DNA of 64,000 nt from Diphasiastrum complanatum. Its lineage: Eukaryota > Streptophyta > Lycopodiopsida > Lycopodiales > Lycopodiaceae. Under the pieces are notes generated by a model. That model was not told the origin of the DNA and made no database searches. It worked only from the letters and a program-made list of their open reading frames with translations. Shown here one piece after another: positions 1-11,285 of this stretch. The stretch is taken from assembly GCA_029204225.1 (NCBI GenBank), contig CM055103.1, forward strand, positions 4,320,114-4,384,113, in the 5' to 3' direction. Positions within the stretch are counted from its first letter, which is position 1. Each line of letters begins with the position of its first letter. The position numbers and the translations under genes are program-made.

Positions 1-1639
1 CAAGATCATTTCCACATAAGAAGGACCAGCCCTCATTAGTTGCACTGCACTGCTTGGACTATTCAGTCTTAATATATTTAAGTATCTTGCAAGTACATTA
101 AATTAACAAGAAGTAAACTTAACACCAATATAATAAGCACAATGCAATTGATCACTGACATAGCTAATTACTAGACTGTAATAGGTAATTAATTGGTGGT
201 GTGTTTGAAATTCGGTTGACACTCCTGCAATGTCATGATGTCTTCCATATGGATGTAAAGATCAGAATATCTCCAACAAGTTGAAAATATCCAAAAAAAA
301 TTCTTGCAAAGATATTTGAGTCTTTGGAACATTGGATCAAGCTGCACCTGAAGCAACAAATGTCATGTCAATCAGAGGTTTTTGGAAAAATAAAAAGTTT
401 GTCAACAAGGGTACATTTTTCGCTCAACGTTTAAGTGGATCTACATGTTTTCTATTATTCTAAAATCATTAAGATCCCTTCTTTTTCCATCTGACCTTTT
501 TAAAGTTAAGTGTTTGCAAAGTCAAACTTGGCTATCATTGTCACAAGGACACATGTTCTTCTAAGGCTTTGAATGGCCATAAGACAACTACACTGTCACA
601 CCCTTCAAGGTTGTTCTACATGATTCCCTTATAGTTTCTAAGGTGAAGTCTCCCTTGGACGAACTACCAAGATTCAAATCAAACGTTCAGGGAATGAACG
701 AGTACATGCTTCATGAATCCAATTGCAAACATTTGCATGATTTATCTAAGAATTTATCTCTAGAATTTGAGTTATGACACATGGAGTTTCATTTGCATGC
801 ATGTATTTGTAGTAGATATTATATGCAAGAGTTTTTGTGAGTTGAGCTAGAAAAGTGTTGTTGTAATCCTCCTTGCGTTAACAATGATTCGGAACTCCAA
901 CCATAAAGTTTTATAAGCATCAATTTCAATGCGAATTTGGTTTCCAGCCTCTACTACTCCAAGAAAGATCTTGAGAACTCCAACCTCGTTATATGGATTC
1001 TAGAAGGGACACTCACATGGGCACACCAATCATGCCCATGAAAATCCATACATGATGCTTCAACTAAGTAGTATCAATAGCAATCCACTTTCTGATCTTA
1101 GGCAGGAACCTCGGTTAACTGCTAAAAGCAAATTTTATATCAGTTGTGATATTTCTCATTTGACCACAGCATACCTCATATTGACTAATCGTAATTTTAC
1201 ACTAGTTAACTTGCTTGTCTTAATAAAACCAGATCCAGTAGCCAAGTCACAACAATGCCTGCAAGCAACAAATGCTTTCAGCATGCACATAAAACATCTT
1301 GTCAAGTTGCACTCTGCAGCTCCAACCAGCGATCTGATCAACTCCAAGGCAAGGCAATTACTGTATTATCAAAGAACTCAACAGAAAGGCACGGGTACGT
1401 TCAAGAACTAATGTGCAATATAGGGTTTCATCCTAGAAGAATCTAGAAATTAATTCCCAATTATCGTTTTCATCCTTAAAATATATATTGTTTTGTGATT
1501 ATTAAGAAGCCCCAATAGAAGCAGACATAAAGGATATGAGGAATTTCAACACTAAGATTTCCATTCCAAAAGGTAAGGAAAAACAAAAATTAGGACACAC
1601 GCTAGGTTTAGCAAACACTGAACGAAAACAAGAACAAAC
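1..1639 (-). other. SDH2 intron, running off the left edge
   Basis: Begins with the donor GT at 1639-1638. I looked on the minus strand for the expected terminal exon (WISDSRDEYTKER and the last cysteine cluster) and found nothing, so the intron is at least 1.6 kb or the gene is broken. Short ORFs here (for example around 1052-1446) have no recognisable similarity. No other gene seen. Confidence 0.6.
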
Positions 1640-2319
1640 CTGTGAGCCTGAAGAAGAGAAGCAGGCCCTAAGTATTTCTCAGGGTTCCACCAGTAGCTCG
1701 GACACGACGTGCTGCAGCAAGCGCATAGAATGCACTCATACATGCCATCAAGCTTCAGCCTATCCTTCTTGCTCTGTAGATATTCCTTCCCTTGCTCAAC
1801 CGGAGGATTTTTTGTCTTCAGCCACGGCTCAATGCTCTTATACTGACTGTAAAAATTAGTCATATCTACCACCAGGTCTTTCACAACGAACATATGCGGC
1901 AGGGGAGTGATGGGGATCTCACTTGAAGCATCAGAACTGATTTTTGTAAGACAAGCAAGGCCGTTGCAGCCGTCGATATTCATGGCACATGAACCACAGA
2001 TGCCCTCACGGCAAGACCGGCGAAAAGTAAGACTAGGATCCATTTCATTCTTGATCTTTATCAAAGCATCCAAAACCATGGGGCCGCACTCATTTGTGTT
2101 GATGCTGTAGGTTTGCATATGCGGCTTGGAGTTGTGATCAGGATCCCAACGGTATATGTTGAAATTCTTCATATTAGGGGGCTTGGCGGTCGCAGCAGGG
2201 GACGGCGAGGCCTCAGGCATGAGTGATGAGGGGGTTGTGGAGATGGATCTAAGGTTCAGCCAAGCATATGAGCCCTTTGCCATTCGCGCAAGCGCTTCAA
2301 ATTGGCGTGCCATACTCAT
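1640..2319 (-). CDS. SDH2: Succinate dehydrogenase iron-sulphur subunit, first coding exon (partial gene)
   Basis: Iron-sulphur subunit of mitochondrial complex II. It passes electrons from SdhA through 2Fe-2S, 4Fe-4S and 3Fe-4S centres to ubiquinone. The exon encodes an Arg/Ser-rich presequence, then the ferredoxin-like domain with the cluster ligands CREGICGSC and DGCNGLAC, then the first cysteine group of the second domain, [12 protein letters not shown]. The closely plant-like stretch ends at [10 protein letters not shown], where a good splice donor (CAG|GTTTGT, GT at 1639-1638) follows. The last cysteine group (CHTILNCARACPKG in the family) is absent, so at least one more exon lies beyond position 1. 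I chose the ATG at 2319 because the peptide from there looks like an amphipathic mitochondrial presequence. An in-frame ATG at 2397 would add a hydrophobic 26-residue leader. Function is very secure; start and 3' end less so. Confidence 0.95.
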
Positions 2320-4460
2320 TGCCCTCACAAATACCGGCCGCTCCACAAGCAAAATAAAACTAGTCAGAACAAACTGGATCGCAAAAAATGCCTCCAAAAA
2401 CAGGATCGCAAATAAAAAGACGAATTCTCGTGTAAATATAAGCTACAGCAAACGATCTAAGGTTTTCGGTGTGAACAAAAAAGGGATACCAAATATCCCG
2501 ATCTAAGCTTTTCTAAGTATGAACAAACATGAAATTGGGGTACAAAAGGAACCCTTAACTTGAGAAAAAGCTACTAGAAGAGTGTAAAAGCATGGGCCTA
2601 TTCACCTCTGGAATCTGACATCAATAGCAAGATCGGGTCAGTGAACGGGTTTGTAGATTTTCCAAATTTTAGGGTTTGGGGAGAACGAGTCTCACCCATT
2701 CACCTAGGCAGTGCTTGGGTGAGTGAGCATGAAAAGATGCCCTAAGGGAGGCCGAAACAACTCCCCTTTTTCATTTGTGAAGCATTATGAGGGTATGGTT
2801 GAGTGTTGGGCAGGTTTTATTTTTTATGAAACCCATGGAGTCAAGATACATGAAAATTTTGGAGTTTTGAAATCGGCGATTAAGAGTATTACAAACATAG
2901 AAATTGCAAGGCTCTGGTTATGCATTTGGTTATAGGATCTTGGGGCGGATATTTGGTGGATATTGGCCGGTTATAACACAAGGTATTAGTGTCAATTTTT
3001 TATATAGGTTGGATATCAATATTAACCAACTATTAAAAATTGCAAGTTTTGGGTATCAATATTCATATACCCATACCCTTACCCACTGGTTTGGAACCTT
3101 TTCGGCCCATACTTGCCCATCCAACACTGGTTTGGTCCAGCATTGGGGTGGGAATCAAAAGTTTTGATACCAGCCAGGTCCAGGTATTGCACCTCTTTTA
3201 CAAATTTAACACCAGCCGAGTATCAATATGAGGATGTATAAGAGTTTTAGACAAGCTATTGTTCGCAAGGGTGATAGTATCTAGTTAGCAACCAAGGTAC
3301 ATATATTTATAAATTATTGAAAACCTTTTTCTGGCCTTGCCTTTTGCAAAGGCAATACTATGTGTTGAGGTTGGTCAATGGACTTTGGAGGAAAGTCAAT
3401 GTTACAGGATAAAGTGTGATGGTGGTCTCAACTTTTGACGCTTGGATCTTGGATAACTCGTTACTCATCAAGATCAGGTATGCATGTAAAATAGCAAAAG
3501 ACATTTGTTGAATGGAAATTTTTTTTTTTGGAGATATCCTCCATGCACGGAAGGTGCCTCATGCAAAAGAGATAATATTTTATTTAATATTCGCATGCAA
3601 AAGAGAGCCTTTTATGTAATATTTTTAAACATGCTTATATGGTTGTCATTTGCATGATTTAGTTAGAACCGTCCCTACTTCAATACATGCCATCGCCTTC
3701 GTTTTCAGTGACTTTCAATATAATATCTTCTGATTTTCAGGATAACATGTTCAATGAGTGAAGGAAATAGAAAAATTGTGCAAATCTATCAGGCTCTGTA
3801 ACGAAACGTAACGAAACGAAACGAAGCGAAACTTGAACGAGCTCTGATATTGATATTGCTGAAGTGAAGTAATCGCGAAGCGAAACGAAACGCGAAGCGA
3901 AAACAGTCGCGAACAAAATCAATTCGGATGGAGTTCGGATATGATTGCTGGTCACTGCCTGCAATCATTCCTACAATCCTCCAAAATGTAGACAGACACT
4001 GCTTACCTACGTTATAGATTAATACAGCATTCAACGAGATTAAACCAGTGTGAGAATTGATTAAACAAGTAAATGAGATACACGAATAATAGAAGACAAC
4101 AATTCATTCGAGATCAGACAAAAAATTCAAAATAATATGTGCATAATAACTACAATATCATCTATTAATCCTCTTGATTTCGAGCACTGTGTGATAGACC
4201 CACACAGCGCATTGGCGTGAGAGAAGCGGCGTTCTCCTACGAATAGTGTCTCACTTACTAGCGAACTTCTTGGATCTCTGTAGATCCTGCTTACAAAATT
4301 GTCTTGCTCACAGACGGACTTGTATTCTGTGTTTTTCGTCTATTTGTATATGTTTTATGCATCTAGCAAAAATGTGTATATGTCACAAACATTTTCGTGT
4401 CGCTTCGAGTAACATTCCTAATCAAACAGATTAAACACCTATAACTAATCATGGATTACA
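2320..4460. other. SDH2 upstream region and gene-free spacer
   Basis: The first few hundred bases should hold the SDH2 promoter and 5' leader, but I see no convincing TATA element or other fixed signal. From about 2900 to 3240 there is AT-rich sequence with repeated GGATAT/GGTATC-type words. The only strong local structure is the CGAAA-rich block at 3800-3910, listed separately. No gene supported. Confidence 0.5.
3800..3910. repeat. CGAAA-rich simple repeat cluster
   Basis: Two patches rich in ACGAAACGAAACG and CGCGAAGCGAAAC words, about 20-40 bases each, separated by about 45 bases. This is an irregular pentamer-like repeat, unlike the neighbouring AT-rich DNA. Unit length and order vary, so it is not a clean microsatellite. 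Confidence 0.7.
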
Positions 4461-4469
4461 AGAGTGGTG

Positions 4470-4610
4470 GATTAGGTTCATTCCTCGTTTCACCTAGTTC
4501 ATCAAGGAACTGTTGGAGCCAAATGATTTCATTGGCCATCTTTGCTGCTGCTACATATTCTGCTTTGACTAAGCCACAATGGTTTGCCCCAGAGAATTGC
4601 TGCCCCTGAT
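4470..4610 (-). pseudogene. Copia RNase H remnant
   Basis: Read on the minus strand, one frame gives AEYVAAAKMANEIIWLQQFL followed by DELG. This is the conserved RNase H segment of Ty1/Copia pol, after the usual SLSSSEAEY motif. The frame opens and closes within about 100 bases and no flanking pol sequence is recognisable, so it is an isolated scrap. Confidence 0.75.
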
Positions 4611-4689
4611 GCGATGGTGCTGTAGGGTCTTCGATCTGCTGTTGTAGTAGCCCTCCCGCCTGTCAACAAGGGTTAGTTCACTGGATAGG

Positions 4690-5433
4690 CACCTAACTAT
4701 GCATAGATGCTACTTTTAGTTGGTTCCCTACTTTTCATCTAACTCTACGACCACTAACACTACTTCCACTAACTCTACTCCCCTAAACTACCTTCATCAT
4801 GATTATAAGTGAAAGGAAAGGAAGATTAGAAGAGATTGAGAGAAGAGAAGAGAGAAAGAGAGAGATAGAGGGTGAGAGTGGAGGTTAGCTCAAATGCTCC
4901 TTATGCTTGCTAATGGAGAAACATTAACTAAGACAACCAATCAACATGAAAATAGAAAGCAATGGAAATACAATCAAAAGCATTAGCAAGTAGTGAGTAG
5001 CAAATGAGGATGCTTCTCTCCAAAAAGTGGTAGAGTTTCCTCCTTCTTATTAAGCATCGAAATAGAGTACGAATGGTGTCTTTTTATAAATGGGGAAGGC
5101 CCTTGTCCCAAATGCTAATATTTACATTGATCCTATCCATTCATCTTGGACCCAGCTTGATCCAAGGGTCCACAAAAAGTACATTGGAAATCACAAGATT
5201 CACGTGATTCCAAAATTGGTCTCAAAACTAAAAAAGTAAACTCTAAGTTTAAAATTGACTTTGGGCCTCAAATTTTATATTAATTACAAGGGGCCCAAGT
5301 CTATTATTTTATTTACAACTCAACTTGCATGCTCATTGGGCCATGAGCTTATACGTGTAGGATGCCATGCCCTCGCAGCACATTTTATAGGCCAATATTA
5401 TTTATTTACAATTTATCAGGAATACCCCCAACA
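4690..5433 (-). mobile_element. LTR, family D, copy 1 (approximate)
   Basis: The right edge reads TGTTGGGGGTATTCC on the minus strand, a TG start typical of an LTR. Sequence from about 5180 to 5433 is clearly related to 49990-50243 in the same orientation: the GGGCCCAAG, GTGCTCATTGGG and CCATTATTTA-type blocks occur in the same order. A minus-strand TATAAAA lies near 5090, as expected for an LTR promoter. The left end (4690) is a guess, and no primer site was found. Confidence 0.55.
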
Positions 5434-5439
5434 AGACCC

Positions 5440-8400
5440 ACGGCCTGAAGTAGTGTCGGTCCCTCGGCACTCTGCCGGTTTAGTAAAGAGTCTTCTTGGC
5501 CCGCCTTTGGTGGATCAGGTAGCCCATGATGTCTTCCATAAAATTAATGCGGTCCAGTTTCTTCAAGTCCTTGGGCATGTGAAGGGACTTCTGGACTCCT
5601 GTCAGCCAATCTTGGTTGACCCACGCTTGGAATCTACGCCTCCAGGGATCGCCGAGGAATGCAGCTCGGTAATATACTCGAGCGACTGGAGTTGATCTTC
5701 AACTTTGTCGGAGGCAAGCACCTTATTAGAATCAAAGAATATGGGGGGGGGAGAAAAATTGTTACAATTGGTTTCAATCCCCATTAAATTTTTAAGTCCC
5801 AGGCATAAGTGGCTGCCGCGCGGACTGTGCAGTTGAAATATTTATTGGCAAATATGGTGAGAGCCCTTCGGATAGCTACATCCGTATCTCAACTGTGCTC
5901 TGATGAAATTTGTGGCCAATTGAAATTTTGAATCCTGATCTTGTCCAGAGGGGTGCCACATTCTACCCATTTGGATCTTCGTGTGCATGGCAGGAAGTGC
6001 ACGTTCACCCGTAATTGTTGCGGACTTGTCACATAGGCCCTGATGGCTGCAGGGTCTCGTTCAAAGAGCTGCTGATGCCACTCTAGTTGTGGTTGGAGGG
6101 CAGGTAGTGCTTGCAGCTCATTGTTTTTTAATGTCTATGCCAAAAATGATATCTGTCAACCGCCTCTTGATGACTCGTGGGGATACTTAGCTAGAAATTC
6201 GTTTATTTTCTCCTCCACGAACTTTGGTCTTCGGAAGGCCCGGCTGGCAGATATGGTGCACGAGCCTCTTGATGAGGAGGCTTGTCGTTCCTCTTGGCTT
6301 TGGCTCGGACCTGCGTCTTGGCCTTGGTCTCGTGTGTCAACACCCGTATTAGCTGGTCCTTGGCCTTCGGACCCTTGATCTTGACTTATCCCCTATGCTG
6401 CTTGTTGGCCTTGGTCCTGGCTCATGCTTGCCTGTGCAGCATCAAAAACAGGTGGCGGTGGAATCACCACTGGGGTGGGTTGGGTCTTCTTTTCCATGTA
6501 CTGCTAGCAAGCCCTAAGGGATTGTTTGGCCTGGGCGAGCTCGTGAATTGCGCTTGTCCGGTACTTGTCGAACTCTGCCTGGTAGCTGTTTAACATTTGG
6601 CTATATACCTGCACCTGATGCCTGAAGAGATTCATCTCTACTTGAGAGAGTGGCCTTGAGTCTGGTGTAGGTTGAGCTAGTCAAGCGAGTTTTTCACTTT
6701 GTAAGGCTTGCACTTTTGCCCCCAGGCACGTATTCTCTACTTTATGAATTTGTAGTTGCGCCTGGAGGGGAGCAAGCCATTGGGATGCTTCGAATTGGAG
6801 CTCCCACACCTTTGTGGAGGCCTCTGTCAGCGCTTTGGAGAGGCTTTGAATATTGACGATCTCTCGGTACCCTTCTTGTTCATGCTGTTGAGCTATTAGA
6901 AGCTCTTGCTGCAGCTTTGTGGATTCCGCTCGCAGCGGGGTGTTGCTTGTCGCCAAGTGGAGTACCCGGCTGTCCAAAATGGCCCTGGTTGCTACCGCCT
7001 CCTGGATGTATGTCCCCAAGGTTTGGTACGACATCGTTAAATCTATTGGAACAGCCGATACATTGGCAATGAGAGGGGCTTGTGTTGTAGCGGCCCCGAC
7101 GATTTGTGGAGCGAAATCGTCATTGTCTTCAATCAGGTTCTCGGGGGACCTGTTGTCATCTGGGGCGGTGGGATCTATCCGATTTGGTGATGGTATGAAA
7201 ATTGTCTGAACAAATGCATCATCAGGAAACGGTTGGTTGCCCTCGGAAACCTTTGGTGGCGACATAGGTGGGGTGAGAGAAACAGTAGTGGAAACGGGGG
7301 TGGGGACTGTTTTTCCAAACGAGAGGATGGGTAGAACAGAGGGAAACTAAAGTGTGGTGTAGAGCACGGAAGGCGAGGATGGAGCAGAAATGGTCTGACG
7401 TGGAGGTGAAAAGTTGATGACTTGCATCCACGCCAGAGTGTCCGGAGACAACTGAGAGAGGGATTAAACTGAAGAGGAGCAATGGTGGAGACAGGGGCAA
7501 TGGAGGATGCGATAGTAATGGAAGGGGTAGTGGAGAATGGAACAAAAGTGGAAGCGGTATCCATAGAGGAAACGAGAATGGAAACAAAAACAGTCGTGCA
7601 TGGAACAGAAAGAGAAAGAGTGACAACAGAGATAGGAGGAGGAGGTTGTACAGAAGAAGAAGTGGCGGTGGTTGATCGGGTAGTTACTAATGTGGCAGTG
7701 GTACGTCATCTGGTAGTAGGTGGAGATGAGGAGGAAGGGGCAGCACCACGCATTCTTTTGCTAGCCGTTGTATCAGTAACTGCGGGTTGGGAGGATGTGG
7801 ATGCGGCAAATGGCAGATAAAGGTTAGTGTGTGGCACGATGGAAGATAGAAGGCTGGAGCGGCGGAAACCACACACTTTCACCTCGAGAAGTGCGCAGGC
7901 AAAATTACACAGCAGGGGGCCTGCTGCGATATGATTATGGGTGTTGGGTTTGATGGAGATAGTTAGTTCGTGAATGAGGAAGGTATGTTAGTCGTATGGC
8001 ACAACCGTGGGGCCAGAGAATCCCAGGAAGGACTCCATTATCTGACTCAGCAACGTGGACTGGATTCTGTCCTTGCGAAATGTTGAAACAACCAAAAAGT
8101 TGTTCAACAAATGCACAACCGTTTGTATTACTAGTTCCGTGATAGCATCTATCAGGTAACTGTTGTTAGTTTGGATCAAAATCTCGGGTGCTATCTGGGC
8201 AACAAAAGGTTTGATCAAGGCTTTTTCCTGACGATGGGAAATGGGCTGACGGTCACCGAACATAATGCCAATGGTGACCATCGAGTCTACGTTCATCCTG
8301 ACCTTGTACGTGTGGTACCCTGGTACAGGAAGTGAAAACGCACTTTCGGCGCTTCCCAGGTGGCGTAAGCATGAAGGGCGAGGCCCATGTTAATGTTAGA

Positions 8401-8568
8401 AGTGAAAAGCGCCGGGAACAAATCCATTGCCTCTAGAAGTGGGCCAGCAGTCTGAAGCCATGGTTGAATCAGAGTATTAGAAGGTAAGGGCCAAATCTAG
8501 GTGGCAGAGGGTATCTCACGTTAGATCACCTGATTGGTGCCAGAGTCTTCTAAAGATGAGGAGGCCAT
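5440..8568 (-). pseudogene. Degenerate coiled-coil and proline-rich retroelement ORF (gag-like)
   Basis: I do not recognise a named family. Read from an ATG at 8568 down to about 5450, the minus strand encodes a broken protein with stops and frame changes. An N-terminal part (8568-7988) contains an open 102-residue stretch. A Ser/Thr/Pro-rich part lies at about 7800-7270. A 194-residue helical, Gln/Glu/Leu-rich stretch (7265-6681) is probably coiled coil. A Gln/Pro-rich spacer follows, then EFLAKYPHESSRGG at about 6210-6164. The same order (coiled coil, proline-rich, EFxxKYP...RGG) recurs at 47640-48885 and in part at 16966-17165. It ends just before an LTR-like sequence and follows Gypsy pol on the same strand. 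A gag or a 3' accessory ORF is my inference. Confidence 0.55.
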
Positions 8569-8569
8569 G

Positions 8570-9695
8570 TTAACAGTGATAGTTAAAGTGCAAAAAAGTA
8601 GAAAAAAATGGTAGAAAAGGTAAAAAGAGGTGGAAACGACAAAAACTGTGAATAACGAGTGTCGGATGGTAAGAACTATAGTTCAGAGTACAAATCTGAG
8701 TTTAGAATGTGCAGATGCTTGTATGAAGTTTGGTTGCAATCAGAGAACTTGGAAATTTAAGTGAAAATTTGAGCAGAGCTTTGCCAGCAAAGGTGACAAA
8801 TGACTCAAATTCAGCGCTTATATAGCAGAATTTAGAGTGCGTATTAGGTGAAATCCACTTTTCTTTGTTCAGTTCCACCCAAGTTTTGGCAGGGACCTTC
8901 TTCACAAAATTGTAAGACCTCAAAGAAGTCTACGAGAGGTCATAAGGTGATTTGACTACCCTGCGAAGGTTCTGCGAGGATTCAACTCTCGTAGGCCGTG
9001 ATCTCTCGCACAATATGTTCCTATGGTTGGATTTTCAAGATCAGACTATGTAGACAGGCTAATTTCACTGCTCTGATTCCATTTATGCACCTTGCAAAGG
9101 TTGGTATGATGATCTTGATGCTCTGCGAAGGTTCTGAATATTCAGCTTCTGAGAACCACACACTAAAAAATGATGATTTTTCCATCAGTAACTCTCGTAG
9201 AGATCTTCATGGATGCATCTGGGTCAGATCTAGTGACTGTTCAAGTTTGAAGAGCTATCTCCCAGGGGATCTCCAAAACTCATGAAAAAAGTGCTCTTTC
9301 ATAGTGTTTTTTGACGAGATCTTGACATTCTCTGATTTTTAACTTTTGCAAACTGTTAATCAATTTCGTCCATGTTAGATCTGACTGTTGGTAGTTCTCT
9401 GGAAGTTTTGATGGATATTTGGTAGCAGACATCAGTTTTGGGTGAAATCTATTGCCATAGTTACTGAGATCAAGGTTTCTGATCTTGCAAATTTGGGGGA
9501 CTTATTGGTATAATATGATGATCTGCTTCCTAGTTGATCTTATCTGGATCTAGATCCCTCTTGGATCTTGATGGATTTTCTCGATCTTGCCAAATCTGGA
9601 TGAAACTTGATGGATCTAGCTTGATCTTCCTAGATCTAGTTGTGATGGCCTAGCAGAATAGCTTTTCGTCACATGCCACCACCAACCTGGATCTA
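8570..9695. other. Retroelement non-coding spacer with inverted partner at 50470-50870
   Basis: Lies between the Gypsy polyprotein end and the gag-like ORF, with no ORF supported. The part from about 8930 to 9270 is the reverse complement of a segment at about 50500-50860. Shared words are TCTCGCACAA, CTATGTAGACAGGCTAATTT and GATGCATC. Both copies repeat CTGCGAAGGTTC/CTCGCAGAG-type words. It is probably untranslated or LTR sequence of a retroelement. Confidence 0.5.
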
Positions 9696-9699
9696 TCTC

Positions 9700-10838
9700 A
9701 CTACGGTGGCCACCAGTACTTCTGCAACCGGCTACCATTGATGGGTGTATCGAACGATGTCCCATCTAGCTTCTCTAGATTCATGGCTCTATGATTAAGA
9801 ATTTATTTGATCTGATAAGGACCTTCGCCTGTGAATTTTAATTTTTCCTTGATCGCCTTGGTTTTATACATCAAGACCAGATCTTTGGGACGAAGATCCT
9901 TCTTTTCTAGCCTACGATTGCGCCATGCTTTGCATCTTTCCTTTTCAGCTGCCAGTGCATGCACAACTAGTAAGCGTGTTTCACATAGTTTATGCAGAGC
10001 TTCGTGGGCTAGTTGTAGAGATTTGGATTCATTAAGACGTTGCGTTGTGGCAATCCTTACTCTACTGGCATTACAACATCCTGACATATACCAGTATCTG
10101 ATCTGCTAGCTTCAACTGTTTTCGTGAGCACGCTACACAGGATCTTATTGGATGATTCTACTTGCCCATTACCACGAGGATAATAAGGCGTATTGGTCTA
10201 TAAATCACGAAGAATTCCTCCAACATGACCTTGATGGTCTCATTGATGAAATGACTTCCGCGATCGCTGACTATCTCCACTGGGCATCCAAAGAGCACAA
10301 TGATATTTTCATAAAGGAACTTGGCAGTTGTCCTAGCATCAGCTACTCTTACTTCCTTGGCTTCGACCCACTTGGTGAGATAGTCGGTGGCTACCATTAT
10401 GTATCGAGCCTGGGTACTCCTTGCTGTAGGGTGAATTGGACCAATGTAATCCAATCCCCACTTTTCGAATGGTGCTTGGGCTAAGACCAGGTGTAGTAGG
10501 TCATAATTCAATCTCGTTGGCCTCCTTTCCCTTTGGCACACATCACACTTCCTCAGGTATTCCTCCATATCCTTATAAATAATTGGCCACCAACATTCTG
10601 ATTGCAGAATCTTGTGAACTGTAATGTCGGATGCAAAATGGCCTCCACTCATGCCTCATGTGAAAGCGAAATGATTTGGGTGATATAGGCCTCTTCGATA
10701 CAATTGACCGACAATCAGCTGATAAGGTCTAGCTTTCAAGATCAATTTCCGCTGATACGCCTTTGGTAGTGATTTGTCTGGTTGGCCCTGCATTAGATAT
10801 TCAATAATGTCGGCAGCCCATTCTGGTACTGTGTCCAC
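9700..10838 (-). pseudogene. Gypsy integrase (degenerate)
   Basis: The minus strand encodes the zinc-binding HHCC domain (GGHFASDITVH, then KCDVCQRERRP). The catalytic core follows, with LDYIGPI (first D) and VSDRGSHF (second D), and then in a shifted frame GNGQVESSNK near 10200-10160. The next conserved block (WAYRTAYK) is missing. The C-terminal domain resumes at 10087-9803 (DLVLMYKTKAIKEKLKF...GPYQIK) and ends at 9700-9780 with INGSRLQKYW, the usual Gypsy polyprotein end. Stops and frameshifts are present at about 10655, 10205 and 9805. It is the downstream part of the pol at 11290-12487. Confidence 0.88.
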
Positions 10839-11285
10839 ACAAAATAAGGCAGCATCGGCCAGTTCAGCGTTGGGTTGGGTTGCAACCTCCTTTCCCTTGA
10901 TTCACGACACATGATCTGCCATGTAGTGTTGTTTTCCCTTACGGCCTACTATCCGAAACTAAAACTCCAACAACAGAAGTAGCCATCTGGTGATTCTCCC
11001 TGTGTTGCAAGTTTTGTTAACGAGATAGAGTAAGGGTTGATGGTCCATATAAAAAGCAAAATGTGTGGCCATCAGGTAGTGCCGAAATTTCTTAACTGCA
11101 TAGATCATCGCCAGTGCTTTTCGCTCTGTGGCTGTCGGCTTGCAAATCAGATTGGGAAATCCTCTTTGTGTTCTCCTGGCTGGGTTAAGACTGCTCCAAC
11201 TGCATACTTTGATGCGTCCGTATGCACATGAAACTCAATGGACCAATTGGGTAGACGTAAGATTGGTGCTGAAACCAATGTATCT
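10839..11285 (-). pseudogene. Gypsy RNase H (degenerate)
   Basis: Minus-strand frames give APILRLPNWSIEFHVHTDAS followed by KYAVGAVLTQPGEHKE, then ATERKALAMIYAVKKFRHYL and a DHQPLLYL block. These are the standard order of Ty3/Gypsy RNase H, including the first catalytic Asp (HTDAS). At least one frameshift lies near 11150. It joins the RT at 11290-12487 and the integrase below it. Confidence 0.85.

Noticed and set aside
7222-7709. Several overlapping Ser/His/Phe-rich minus-strand ORFs and a Val/Glu-rich plus-strand ORF
   Set aside because: They are alternative frames of the low-complexity Ser/Thr/Pro-rich part of the gag-like pseudogene and carry no domain.
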